A stretch of 64,000 nucleotides of DNA from Bifidobacterium subtile (GTDB lineage: Bacteria; Actinomycetota; Actinomycetes; Actinomycetales; Bifidobacteriaceae): the NCBI RefSeq assembly GCF_000741775.1, contig NZ_JGZR01000003.1, positions 347,058-411,057 on the forward strand, given 5' to 3'. The notes beneath the pieces are model-generated. The model was not told the DNA's origin. It did no database searches and saw nothing but the letters and a program-made list of their open reading frames with translations. The position numbers were made by a program, and so were the translations under genes. Shown one piece after another: positions 9,363 to 18,869 of the stretch (positions within the stretch are counted from its first letter, which is position 1; every line of letters starts with the position of its first letter).

Positions 9363-10495
9363 TGCGACCCACCGTCCTGCGCCTGTGGCTGCTGCGGGGC
9401 AAAGGGCCGCGCATCAGCGGACTGCGGTTGCACGCCGGCTGTATCGCCGCCGTTGAGCCATGCCAAGTGCGCCGCGCTATGCCGACCGCCGACCAGCTGC
9501 AGGAAGCGATCCTCCAGGTCCTCGCCCGCAGCGACCTGCGCGATCGTACCTGCCGCGCAGACCTGCCCTTGGTTGATGACCGCGACATGCGTGCACATCC
9601 GCTCGACCAGCGCCATCACATGCGAGGAGATGATGACCGTGCCGCCCGTCTGCGCGTATTCGACGAGGATGTCTTTGAGATTCGCGCTGGACACCGGGTC
9701 CACGGATTCGAAGGGTTCGTCCAGCACGAGGATGCGCGGACTGTGGATCATCGCCGATGCCAGGCAGATCTTCTTCGTCATGCCCGCGGAATAATCGGAG
9801 ACGATCGTGTTCGCCGCGTCGGCAAGGTCGAAGGCCGTGAGCAGGTCGCCGGCGCGCTGCGTGACTTCGGCCCGGGCCATGCCGCGCAGCATGCCTGCGT
9901 AGATCAGCAGCTGCATGCCGGTGAGCCGGTCGAATATCTGGTCGGGCTGCGGCATCACGCCGATGATGCGCTTGGCGTGGTTCACGTCGCTCCACACATC
10001 ATGGCCCAGAATCATCGCGTTCCCTGCATCGGGCACGAGCAGTCCGGTGACCATATTGAGCGTCGTGGTCTTGCCTGCTCCGTTGGGGCCGACCAGACCG
10101 TAGAAGGAACCGATCGGGATGTCCAGCGCCAGTCCATTAACGGCTATTTTGTTGCCGAAATGCTTGAACAGGCCACGGATAGACACCGCGGCGTTCGCAT
10201 CCGGCGGATATGGATTGGCAACAGGGTAAGCATTGTCAGGCTGATACGGGTTGCCTGTTGCGAAGTCATTGCCGGGTTGGTACGGGTTATCCGAGGCATA
10301 TGACGCATATGGATTGCCCGCCGGATAGTTCGCCGCGGCGGGACGCTGTGCGTCGAGATCGTCGAGCGGTCTGACGGACGGCCCGCCTGCTGACTCGCCG
10401 GTCGATCCGTTCACGAACCCGTCGTATGCTTCCTGATTCGGCTCATTGGGTAGCGTCCCTTGCGCGAATTGTGCTTCCTCGGTCATCGTCGGCAT
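9359..10495 (-). CDS. ABC transporter ATP-binding protein (exporter type)
   Basis: A 378-residue ATPase. Residues 1-85 are a Pro/Asn/Tyr-rich spacer with repeated NPYQP/NPYAS-like units, which is unusual for this family. The nucleotide-binding domain follows: Walker A GPNGAGKTT, Q-loop MPQPDQIFDRLTG, signature YSAGMTKK (degenerate LSGGQ), Walker B ILVLDEPFESVDP and the switch His in SSHVMALVERM. A short Gln/Pro-rich tail ends the protein. Translationally coupled to the permease downstream. The substrate is unknown. Confidence 0.88.
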   Translation of the reverse strand: MPTMTEEAQFAQGTLPNEPNQEAYDGFVNGSTGESAGGPSVRPLDDLDAQRPAAANYPAGNPYASYASDNPYQPGNDFATGNPYQPDNAYPVANPYPPDANAAVSIRGLFKHFGNKIAVNGLALDIPIGSFYGLVGPNGAGKTTTLNMVTGLLVPDAGNAMILGHDVWSDVNHAKRIIGVMPQPDQIFDRLTGMQLLIYAGMLRGMARAEVTQRAGDLLTAFDLADAANTIVSDYSAGMTKKICLASAMIHSPRILVLDEPFESVDPVSSANLKDILVEYAQTGGTVIISSHVMALVERMCTHVAVINQGQVCAAGTIAQVAAGEDLEDRFLQLVGGRHSAAHLAWLNGGDTAGVQPQSADARPFAPQQPQAQDGGSQ

Positions 10496-10597
10496 CCCCC
10501 GTCCAGTCGAAAAATCGACAGATCGTTGCTATTCGTCTCCATGCCAACCATACCAGCAGCGCATTAACTGCCTTGCTCTGGCCAGAGCCGCATAGGG

Positions 10598-11848
10598 TTA
10601 GGCGTCCGCGGCCTCCTCGCCATGGTGGACGATCGGCTTCCACTCGGCTCTTGAGAACATGGCCTGGAAGGAGATCGGCACATAGCTGAACATGTAGATC
10701 GGGAAGCTGAGCACGTAAGCGAACAGCTCCTTGTTCGTGGCTCCGATATGATCGCGCTCGACCAGAATCGTGAGCGCCGCGATGAGCATCATGCCCAGCA
10801 CGCCGAGCACCGCGCCGCTCAGCCATCCGGTCAGCGCCGCCAGCTGGCTCGTCCACGTGACGAAGCCGAAGGCGGCGAACAGGCAGCCGAGCAGCAAACG
10901 CGCCACGGTGAGCACTGTAAACGGGCAGACCAGCAGCGTGAAGTCGACGGCCGAGAAATCACGCTCCCGCACCGCGCGCTGGATGAGCGCCGGGCCATAA
11001 TACCGGAAGACCTGCAGGAAGCCCTTGCTCCAACGCAGGCGCTGACGCCAGCTTTGATTGAACGCCACGGGCTGCTCGTCGTAGAGGATCGCGGTGCCGC
11101 AGTAGCCGATGCGGTCGCCGTGCAGCACCGAGTCCATGGTGAATTCCAAGTCCTCGGTGAGCAGGTGGAATTTCCAGCCCTTGTTGCGCTGCATGATCTC
11201 GCGCGAGAACATGAATCCGGTGCCGCCCACGTGGCAGCTCGACCCGAAGACCATGCGCGAGTTGTTGAGGAAGCGCGATTCGCGGATGAACCACAGGGCC
11301 GAGCCGGAGGAGACCCAGTTGTCGGAGAGGTTGACCGAATTGCGATAGCTCGTCAGGATGCGGAAGCCCGCGTGGAAGGCCTTGTTCATCTCCTCGATGT
11401 AATGCTTGTCGAGCAGGTTGTCGGCGTCGAACACGAAGTAGGCGTCATAGTTCTCGGCCGCGCCTGAATCGATCATGTGGTCGAGCAGATAGGTCAGCGC
11501 GTAGCCTTTGCCGATCAGCTTGTCGTCGAAGCGCTCGACGACGTTGCAGCCTTTGGCGCGCACGACCGAAGCCGTGTCGTCCGTGCAGTTATCGGCCACG
11601 AGCCAGATGTCGACAAGCGCTGCCGGGTAAGTCTGCGCACGAATCGAATCGATGAGATTGCCGATGACGTGCTCCTCGTTGCGCGCCGAGATCAGGACGG
11701 CGTAGCGCTTGTCCATGGGCGCGGCGGGAAAGCCGATCTGCTTGGAGAACATCCCGGCGAGAATGCATATGATCTGGTAGACCAAGCTGGCGCCGCCGAG
11801 TATCAGCATCAAAATGTCGAGTATGGTGAGCAGAACCATCAGCGCCAC
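10598..11848 (-). CDS. Membrane glycosyltransferase, family 2
   Basis: A 416-residue processive-type GT2 enzyme. An N-terminal membrane segment (about 4-30) precedes the GT-A domain, which begins ISARNEEHVIGNLIDSIRAQTYP and carries the nucleotide-sugar metal site FDADN. Further on are TEDLEF (the acceptor-side ED) and QRLRWSKG (Q-x-x-RW motif). Three or four membrane segments close the protein. This set of motifs is typical of cellulose-synthase-like enzymes that polymerise or transfer sugars at the membrane. The start overlaps the end of the AI-2E-family gene by 10 bp. The sugar and product cannot be told. Confidence 0.88.
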   Translation of the reverse strand: MALMVLLTILDILMLILGGASLVYQIICILAGMFSKQIGFPAAPMDKRYAVLISARNEEHVIGNLIDSIRAQTYPAALVDIWLVADNCTDDTASVVRAKGCNVVERFDDKLIGKGYALTYLLDHMIDSGAAENYDAYFVFDADNLLDKHYIEEMNKAFHAGFRILTSYRNSVNLSDNWVSSGSALWFIRESRFLNNSRMVFGSSCHVGGTGFMFSREIMQRNKGWKFHLLTEDLEFTMDSVLHGDRIGYCGTAILYDEQPVAFNQSWRQRLRWSKGFLQVFRYYGPALIQRAVRERDFSAVDFTLLVCPFTVLTVARLLLGCLFAAFGFVTWTSQLAALTGWLSGAVLGVLGMMLIAALTILVERDHIGATNKELFAYVLSFPIYMFSYVPISFQAMFSRAEWKPIVHHGEEAADA

Positions 11849-13437
11849 CTGCTTCTCGGGTTGTCGTCGGAGGCATCAGAGCCTGAATCGGCGGTATCGG
11901 AATCAGGGTTATCGGAGGCCGGGGCGCCGGCGTCAGCCTGCGATCCAGCAGCCTGCGACTCGGCGGCAACCCGCGCCCCGGCATCAGCCTTCGATTTTGA
12001 TTCCTCGCCGCTTTCGCCGGATGCGCCGGCTGATTCGTTTTCATCGGCTTCAGTGCCGCGAAGGGCAGCGCTCCGAGGACTCTTCGAGAGCACGCCCTTG
12101 GGGATGGCGACAGTCTTCGACTCCTGAGAATCGTGAGAATCGTGATCGCCGGACATGCGATACAGCTCCTCCTGCAGTTGCCTCAGATCGTCGTTCATCG
12201 GCACACGCGCACTCGTGCCGCGGGCGGCCCGAGGTATGCGGCTGCTCACCGGCCGGATGACATGCTCGTTGAAGGCTTCGGCGCCCTCCACGACCTTGGA
12301 CTTGCTCACCGGCTGCGGATCAGACATCAGCGGAGAATCAACCAGCTCGTAGCGTTTCGTGTAGACCTTGAAAATAGCCTGGATGCTGGCCGTGATGGGC
12401 AGCGCGAGAAAGGCGCCCAATGCGCCGAACATCGCGCCGAGCACCAGCACCGACAAGAAGGCGATGGCGGGGTTGAGATCCATCGTGCGCTGCGAGACCT
12501 TGGGCGAGAGCAGGAGATTCTCGATCTGCTGGTAGACGGTGATGAACACGATCACGCCCACCGCGTACGGAATGCCGTTCGAGCTCCATGCGAAGATGAC
12601 CGGCAGCGCGCCGCCGATATAGGTGCCTACGGTAGGCACGAACTGCGAGACGATGCCGCTGAACAGCGCGAGCGGCAGCCAGTAGGGCACATGGATAAGC
12701 GCGAGGAAAATCGCCGTGGCCGTGGCGTTGAGCACCGCCAGAATCGTGCGAGAGAACAGGAAGCCGGAGATCTGGTCCTGCACCACGGTCCAGCCGAGCA
12801 GGAACCGCCGCTGCGCCACCGGCGACATCCACTGGCATAGGCTCCGGCGCATTTTGGGGCCTGCCGCCGAGACATAGAAGGTCACCATGAGGATGGTGAG
12901 CGCATTGAGCAGGAAGCTGAAGAAGCCCACCGTGGTGGTAAGCGCCTGACCGGCGAAATCCGTGACCCACGAAGTCTGCACGTTCTTGAGTATCTCGTTG
13001 CCCAAGCTCTCCATCGCCGGCAGCTTGAACGACGTGTGCTCGGCAATGAGCTCGGCGATCTGGTCGTACAGGCCGGGCAGCCCTTTGACCATGGAGAGGA
13101 CCTGCTGGACGAACATGTTGCCGAACAGCGCGAGCAGGGCGATCACGACCACCATCAGGCCGATCAGGCCAGTCGCGGATGCCGCGCCGCGCTTCCAGCC
13201 GTGCCGAATCATGCGCGTCACCAGCGGCTCGATGGCCAGAGCGATGAAGAGCGAAACGACGATGTCGAAGACGATGAACTCAACCTTGCCCCACGACTGC
13301 CATACGAAATACGACAGGAACACGGCTATGGCCGTATAGAGCAAGGCCCTGCCCCACCAGTCCGGCGGGCGGCGCGAGTCGCCCTTGGACGGGAACACGG
13401 AGGCTAAATCGATCTTCTGATCGTCTTGGGAAGTCAT
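11839..13437 (-). CDS. AI-2E family transporter (DUF20)
   Basis: A 532-residue membrane protein with about eight hydrophobic segments between residues 25 and 380, and the family blocks WLPLALFSGIVSQFVPTVGTYIGGALPV and GALGAFLALPITASIQ. The family includes TqsA and sodium/proton antiporters, so the substrate is uncertain. The last 130 residues are disordered, Ser/Ala/Asp-rich, and unusual in length. I choose the ATG at 13437 (MTSQDDQK); ATG at 13446 adds three residues. A frame open to 13728 would overlap the divergent glycosyltransferase and lacks family similarity. It is followed by a GT2 gene with a 10-bp overlap. Confidence 0.88.
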   Translation of the reverse strand: MTSQDDQKIDLASVFPSKGDSRRPPDWWGRALLYTAIAVFLSYFVWQSWGKVEFIVFDIVVSLFIALAIEPLVTRMIRHGWKRGAASATGLIGLMVVVIALLALFGNMFVQQVLSMVKGLPGLYDQIAELIAEHTSFKLPAMESLGNEILKNVQTSWVTDFAGQALTTTVGFFSFLLNALTILMVTFYVSAAGPKMRRSLCQWMSPVAQRRFLLGWTVVQDQISGFLFSRTILAVLNATATAIFLALIHVPYWLPLALFSGIVSQFVPTVGTYIGGALPVIFAWSSNGIPYAVGVIVFITVYQQIENLLLSPKVSQRTMDLNPAIAFLSVLVLGAMFGALGAFLALPITASIQAIFKVYTKRYELVDSPLMSDPQPVSKSKVVEGAEAFNEHVIRPVSSRIPRAARGTSARVPMNDDLRQLQEELYRMSGDHDSHDSQESKTVAIPKGVLSKSPRSAALRGTEADENESAGASGESGEESKSKADAGARVAAESQAAGSQADAGAPASDNPDSDTADSGSDASDDNPRSRWR

Positions 13438-13564
13438 ATGACACATTTTACAATCAGGGGCGTAGTCGGCCAGCGGCGGTCGCCGGCAATTGGCGGTTTG
13501 CCGCCAAGCGTCCCAGCGTCCGCGCCGCACCCAGACGTCGTGTAGGCAACGCCCTCTATTGTTA

Positions 13565-14452
13565 ATGCCTATGCTGAGTGTTTCGATCGTCATACCCGCA
13601 TGGAATGAGCAGGACCGCATCGTCGACTGCCTGACCAACGCCACCCGCCAAAGCGTCGCCCCGCACGAGGTCATCGTCGTCGACAACCGCTCGAGCGACG
13701 ACACCTGTCGCATCGTCGAGGGATTCATGGCCGAAAATCCCGAGGCACCGGTGCGGCTGCTGCATCAAGACAGCGAACAGGGTCTGATTCCGACGCGCAA
13801 CTACGGGTTCAACCATGCCACCGGCGATGTACTCGGGCGCGTCGACGCGGACTGCATGCTCAAGCCCGACTGGGTCGAAGTGGTCGCCGGGCTCTTCACC
13901 GACGACCCGGCGGCGATGGGCGCCACCGGACCAGTGACGTACTACGACATGCCCGCCAAGCATATGGCCTTCCGGGGCGACGACCGCGTGCGGCGCAGCA
14001 CCTACCGCGCCGACGGCGGGCAGGTGCTGCTGTTTGGCTCCAATATGGCAGTTCGCACGAGCGCATGGAAGGTCATCGCCGGTCAGGTATGCCGCGACCC
14101 GGACGACGTAATGCACGAGGACATCGACATCTCGCTGCATCTGCTCGACAACGATATGAAAACCGTCTACTCGCGCAAGATGATCTGCGCCATCTCCGCG
14201 CGGCGAATGGACACTTCGCTGATTTCCTTCCGCAATTACATGAAACGTTTCAGGAACACCTTCGCTGCGCATCCCGATCACTGGCGCCGGCACAAAACCG
14301 AACGCGCGCTCATCTCCCTGTACCCCGGGCTGCGTCTGCTCTACCCGGTGTATCAGAAATATCTGGACCTGTTGGACGTCAATCCCGCCGAGCGCATCTG
14401 GCTCGGCGAGCAGATCGAACTTGCCGAGCGCGAAGGCGAGGATCCGGACTGA
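13565..14452 (+). CDS. Glycosyltransferase family 2, soluble type
   Basis: A 295-residue GT-A protein beginning MPMLSVSIVIPAWNEQDRI. Motifs are VVDNRSSDDT, the DXD-like site VDADC and the late MHEDIDISLHLL. No membrane segment is apparent. The gene is divergent from the AI-2E transporter gene, with 127 bp between starts. ATG at 13571 is an alternative start. The acceptor is unknown; the protein resembles enzymes that decorate cell-wall or lipid-linked glycans. Confidence 0.85.
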   Translation: MPMLSVSIVIPAWNEQDRIVDCLTNATRQSVAPHEVIVVDNRSSDDTCRIVEGFMAENPEAPVRLLHQDSEQGLIPTRNYGFNHATGDVLGRVDADCMLKPDWVEVVAGLFTDDPAAMGATGPVTYYDMPAKHMAFRGDDRVRRSTYRADGGQVLLFGSNMAVRTSAWKVIAGQVCRDPDDVMHEDIDISLHLLDNDMKTVYSRKMICAISARRMDTSLISFRNYMKRFRNTFAAHPDHWRRHKTERALISLYPGLRLLYPVYQKYLDLLDVNPAERIWLGEQIELAEREGEDPD

Positions 14453-14637
14453 ACAGCGCCTCCCATGCCTTGAGCGGGGCGAATGGGATGCGGCCAACTC
14501 AATACTGACGCCGGAATCCGCCCATTTCTCCTGCCATTTCAGGGCACTGACGAGCTTTCGGCGATCACTGCGCCAAGACACGATCCAAGACACGCAGGTA
14601 TGAGACAACTCACATTTCAGTCAATCAGGCTCGCTAA

Positions 14638-15450
<813 letters not shown>

Positions 15451-15512
15451 GTTCGAGCCGCTGGGCGTCGGCGGGGTTGGCATTCCAACGAATCCAAACC
15501 CCGCTGAGCGGC

Positions 15513-15560
15513 AGACCGGATCGGCACGGCGAATGCGATTTCGCCGTGCCGATCCGGTCT
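15513..15560 (+). terminator. Strong hairpin after the SDR gene
   Basis: A perfect 20-bp inverted repeat (arms 15513-15532 and 15541-15560, core GGATCGGCACGGCGA) with an 8-base loop, 62 bases after the stop codon. There is no U-tract, so it may stabilise the transcript or end it in combination with the next hairpin. Confidence 0.6.
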
Positions 15561-15571
15561 CAACAGCAGAT

Positions 15572-15626
15572 GAACCCCCGTTTCGCGTTTCCTGACTCAT
15601 AGTCGGGAGGCGCAAAGCGGGGGTTC
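15572..15626. terminator. Second hairpin after the SDR gene
   Basis: GAACCCCCG (15572-15580) pairs with CGGGGGTTC (15618-15626); the pairing extends inward with mismatches (TTTCGCG against CGCAAAG). It directly follows the 20-bp hairpin. Probably part of a transcription stop or a mobile palindromic repeat. Confidence 0.45.
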
Positions 15627-15738
15627 GTCCATGTGTACGGTGCCTATGGCCCGGTGCCGCGCCGCAACCGCAGCGCCCTCACATTCCGCTCTCGATCTCC
15701 TCCTCGCAGCGTACGTTTCCCTACATGCTTATGAGATC

Positions 15739-15789
15739 CGTATTGGAAAACGTACGATACCGGCTGCTCAGCGTACGTTTTCCGATACG
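15739..15789. repeat. Inverted repeat with GTACG cores
   Basis: CGTATTGGAAAACGTACG (15739-15756) faces CGTACGTTTTCCGATACG (15772-15789), with one mismatch in 18 and a 15-base loop. Further copies of GCGTACG lie at about 15709 and 15812. This suggests a cluster of related sites, not one terminator. Function unknown. Confidence 0.65.
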
Positions 15790-15924
15790 AACCTTGTCGG
15801 CGTGACATATAGCGTACGATGACTCGGCGCAACCCGCTCCCGCTCGCACCTCCACGCACATTCGTCAGCGAAGGACCTTGGGGAAATGTGTATCTCGCTT
15901 GTGTGAGGCGTTATCGGGATGCCA

Positions 15925-16094
15925 CGGAGGTCTATCTGCGTTATGTGAGGCGCTATTTCTCGGGGAGTCGGGTATCGGACGGCCCAAAGCCACCATTTTC
16001 CGGCGGCGATACTTAGGGTGCTGCGGTTTTAACACCTCACGTAACGCAGATAGACCTCCGCAAGGCTAAGTTAACGCCTCACATAACGCAGATA
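15925..16094. repeat. Large dyad with a third direct copy (TCTGCGTTA-TGTGAGG)
   Basis: A 28-bp arm at 15925-15952 is matched in reverse complement at 16033-16060 with two mismatches. A shortened third copy (CGCCTCACATAACGCAGATA) lies at 16075-16094, exactly 42 bp after the second. A partial unit, TGTGAGGCGTTATC, also occurs at 15902. The element ends about 50 bp before the promoter of the thioredoxin operon. Confidence 0.75.
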
Positions 16095-16142
16095 CCCGTC
16101 CGAATCATAAAACCGTACACAACAAGACATGGAATTCTCGAA

Positions 16143-16171
16143 TTGACCGAATACCCCTAGGGGTATATTAT
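16143..16171 (+). promoter_or_regulatory. Promoter with CsoR/CstR-type operator in the spacer
   Basis: A -35 box TTGACC (16143-16148) and a -10 box TATTAT (16166-16171) are 17 bp apart. Between them lies the perfect 16-bp palindrome ATACCCCTAGGGGTAT (16151-16166). This is the form of operator bound by CsoR-family repressors, and closely resembles CstR sites. A start point six to seven bases after the -10 would fall on the ATG at 16178, and no ribosome-binding site is visible, so the mRNA is probably leaderless. The likely repressor is the last gene of the operon (18480-18869). Confidence 0.85.
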
Positions 16172-16177
16172 GCCATT

Positions 16178-16615
16178 ATGAGCACAACAACGATCACCGC
16201 GCAGAACCTGCGCGAGACCATTGCCAATCACCCCACCGTGCTGCTCGATTTCTGGGCGTCATGGTGCGGCCCATGCCGCATGTTCGGCCCGATTTTCGAG
16301 CAGAGCTCGATCAAGCATCCCGAAGTCCTGCATGGCAAGGTGGACACCGAAGCCGAGCAGGAGCTCGTGGCGCAATTCGGCATCGCCAGCATCCCCACGC
16401 TCGCGGCCTTCCGCGACGGCATCCTCGTCTTCCAGCAGCCCGGATTGCTCGCGCCCGCCGCACTGGACTCCCTGATCGATCAGTTGTCGCTGCTGGATAT
16501 GGCTGACGTGCGCGCGCAAATCAGCGCCCAAGCAGACAAGCAAGAGCAAGCTGCCCAAACAGCCCAAGCGCAAACCGCCGCACAAAACGACGCGCAGCAA
16601 GGAGCGCGGCCATGA
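16178..16615 (+). CDS. Thioredoxin
   Basis: A 145-residue thioredoxin-fold protein with the redox motif WCGPC at residues 29-33 and the cis-Pro loop ASIPTLAAF. The fold ends near residue 105. A Gln/Ala-rich tail of about 35 residues is extra. It is the first gene of a three-gene ATGA-coupled operon and overlaps the next start by 4 bp. In this setting it probably reduces the persulfides or disulfides handled by the CoA-disulfide reductase/rhodanese protein, as opposed to being the general cell thioredoxin; that is inference from neighbours. Confidence 0.92.
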   Translation: MSTTTITAQNLRETIANHPTVLLDFWASWCGPCRMFGPIFEQSSIKHPEVLHGKVDTEAEQELVAQFGIASIPTLAAFRDGILVFQQPGLLAPAALDSLIDQLSLLDMADVRAQISAQADKQEQAAQTAQAQTAAQNDAQQGARP

Positions 16616-18483
16616 GAATCGTCATCATCGGAGGCAACGCCGCAGGCATGAGCTGCGCGGCCCGAGCCCGGCGCAACGACGAAAGCGCGGAAATACTCGT
16701 GCTGGAACGCGGCGAGCACGTTTCATATGCCAGCTGCGGCCTGCCCTATTATGTCGGCGGCGAGATCACTGAGCGCGAAGACCTGCTCGTGCAGACACCG
16801 CATTCGCTGTCCGCCGTGCTGAATATCACCGTACGCACCGGCAGCGAAGTCGTCGCCATCGACCCAGATGCACATACCGTCGAGGTGAGCACAACGGCCG
16901 GTCAGGAAACCGTCGCGTATGATGCCCTCGTACTTACTCCCGGCGCAAAACCCTTCATCCCAGACATTCCGGGAATAGGATCATCGTTTGTCAGTACGCT
17001 GCGCACGGTTCCGGACGCCGACCGCGTCACGGAACTGGCACGCAATGCTACCTCTGCTGTAGTGCTGGGAGGCGGTTTCATCGGCCTTGAGACTGCCGAA
17101 GCCCTCGCCACCCGCGGTTTAGATGTTCATGTCGTCGACCTCGCCGGTCATATACTGCCGATGATGGAACCGGAAATCGCCGCACCGGCAGCCGACCAGC
17201 TGCGCGAACTCGGCGTGCAGCTTCACACCGGCGTAAGTGCAACGAGCATCATCGAACGCGTTGCCGACGGCGAAGCTGTTGACGACACGGTTGACGGGAA
17301 CACTGGCAATACCGACGACAGCACGAACGACAACGGCAGTGCCGGCAGGGCTGACACCGGCAAGATTGTGGACAGCGGCATTCCCAACGGTTCGCATGCG
17401 GTGGAGCTTTCGAATGGCGATATGCTGCCCGCCGATCTGGTGCTCGTCTCCATCGGCGTGCGCCCCGACGCCGCCATATTCGAAGCCGCCGGGATACGCT
17501 GCGATCGCGGCGCCATCGACGTCGACGAGCACGGCCGGACCTCGATGCCGGGCATCTGGGCGGCTGGCGACGCGACGCTGTCCACGGATTTCGTTACCGG
17601 AGCCAAGCGTCCCGTAGCGCTGGCAGGTCCGGCGAATCGAGCTGGCAGACTCATCGCCGACGACATCTGCAATCCGAAAACCGCGCGACCCATTCCCGCG
17701 ACGCTCGGCACTGCAATCATCCGCATCGGCAAGCTTGCCGTCGCCCGCACCGGAGCCGGATGCGGGGATCTCAATCGGGCAGACATACCTTTCCATGCGA
17801 TTCATCTGGAAGCCGCGCAGCACGCCGGCTACTTCCCCGGTGCCGCAGCAATGCGGATGCTGGTGCTGTTCGGCGATGACGGTCGGCTGCTCGGCGCGCA
17901 GATCGTCGGCGGCGAAGGCGTTGACAAACGCATCGACGTGTTCGCTGCGGCGATACGATCCGGCGCTGCGATTGACGATCTCATTGACGAAGATCTCGCT
18001 TACTCCCCTCCCTTCGGCCAAGCGAAGGACCCGGTGAATCTGGCCGGCATGCTCGGCGAGAATGTGCTATCCGGCAAACTGCGCCTGTGGTATGCGCAGG
18101 AGCTTGCGAATGTGGTTCGCACCGACTTGATTCTTGACGTGCGCAACCCTGCCGAATTCGCCACTGGCCATGTGCGCAGGGCGCTGAACATCCCGCACAC
18201 CGAAGTTCGAACCCGGATGGGCGAGATTCTTGACGCAGCTGCCGGGCGGCCTATCGCCGTGATGTGCGCTTCGGGCAAGCGCTCGTACTTCGCCTACCGC
18301 ATTCTGGTGCAGCATGGACTTTCGGCGCGCAATCTTTCAGGCGGCATGCACGTGCTGCGCGATGCGCTCGGTGACAGCGCACTTACAGACAGCTCGCTGT
18401 TCGAGTCTCCCAATCAAGCAGACCAAGCAGACAGCACAGATTCGCACAGCGTATCTGCGCACGAAGGAAAGGCACACGCATGA
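16612..18483 (+). CDS. CoA-disulfide reductase with C-terminal rhodanese domain
   Basis: A 623-residue FAD/NAD(P)-dependent reductase of the CoADR-RHD type, which reduces CoA disulfide or CoA persulfide. The FAD motif IIGGNAAG opens the protein. The active Cys is Cys42 in YASCGLPYY, the second dinucleotide fold is GGGFIGLE at 153-160, and the FAD-side motif is GIWAAGDA. The rhodanese domain (about 500-590) carries the active loop CASGKR with Cys552. A low-complexity insert rich in Asp/Asn/Thr/Gly at about residues 222-260 makes it longer than usual. Both ends overlap neighbours by 4 bp. With the CstR-like gene this points to sulfide or persulfide detoxification. Confidence 0.92.
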   Translation: MRIVIIGGNAAGMSCAARARRNDESAEILVLERGEHVSYASCGLPYYVGGEITEREDLLVQTPHSLSAVLNITVRTGSEVVAIDPDAHTVEVSTTAGQETVAYDALVLTPGAKPFIPDIPGIGSSFVSTLRTVPDADRVTELARNATSAVVLGGGFIGLETAEALATRGLDVHVVDLAGHILPMMEPEIAAPAADQLRELGVQLHTGVSATSIIERVADGEAVDDTVDGNTGNTDDSTNDNGSAGRADTGKIVDSGIPNGSHAVELSNGDMLPADLVLVSIGVRPDAAIFEAAGIRCDRGAIDVDEHGRTSMPGIWAAGDATLSTDFVTGAKRPVALAGPANRAGRLIADDICNPKTARPIPATLGTAIIRIGKLAVARTGAGCGDLNRADIPFHAIHLEAAQHAGYFPGAAAMRMLVLFGDDGRLLGAQIVGGEGVDKRIDVFAAAIRSGAAIDDLIDEDLAYSPPFGQAKDPVNLAGMLGENVLSGKLRLWYAQELANVVRTDLILDVRNPAEFATGHVRRALNIPHTEVRTRMGEILDAAAGRPIAVMCASGKRSYFAYRILVQHGLSARNLSGGMHVLRDALGDSALTDSSLFESPNQADQADSTDSHSVSAHEGKAHA

Positions 18484-18869
18484 GCAGCACCACAACAAAG
18501 AAGCCCGAGAATCCGCAGCGCGCCGTGCTCAACCGGCTGAAACGGGCGCGCGGCCAGCTTGACGCGGTTATCAACCAGGTCGAGTCAGGCGGCTCCTGCC
18601 AGGATGTGGTCATTCAGCTTTCGGCAGTGTCACGCGCCCTCGACCGCGCCGGATTCCTCGTCATCGCCTCGGCGATGCGCGAGTGCCTCGCGCCTTCGAA
18701 TAAGGAGAATGGCGAGCAACTTGAGCCGGCCGAGGGCAGTGAGTCGATTCGTGACGATGGCGCGACGCATGACAACGCTGCGCAAACCGAAAATCGTGAA
18801 GAACGAGAATCGAAGAACACCCATCTCACCGCGGATGAAATCGAAAAGCTCTTCCTTATGCTCGCGTGA
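18480..18869 (+). CDS. CsoR/RcnR-family repressor, CstR-like (persulfide sensor)
   Basis: A 129-residue DUF156 all-helical repressor. Copper-sensing CsoR proteins use a Cys-His-Cys set. Here the two Cys are present (Cys40 in GSCQDV and Cys69 in MRECL), but the position four residues before Cys69, where CsoR has its His, is Ala65. Two Cys without the His is the CstR pattern, which senses persulfide/polysulfide by cross-linking. The acidic tail from residue 75 is long for the family. It probably acts on the palindrome at 16151-16166, so the operon would be self-repressed. The start overlaps the reductase stop by 4 bp. Confidence 0.88.
   Translation: MSSTTTKKPENPQRAVLNRLKRARGQLDAVINQVESGGSCQDVVIQLSAVSRALDRAGFLVIASAMRECLAPSNKENGEQLEPAEGSESIRDDGATHDNAAQTENREERESKNTHLTADEIEKLFLMLA

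Noticed and set aside
13446..13728. Extended N-terminus of the AI-2E transporter
   Set aside because: The extra 97 residues are not membrane-like, overlap the divergent glycosyltransferase and lack homology; start placed at 13437.
15451..16142. Riboswitch in the region before the thioredoxin operon
   Set aside because: The dyads do not match any riboswitch core I can recognise, and the operon's expected start point lies downstream of them.
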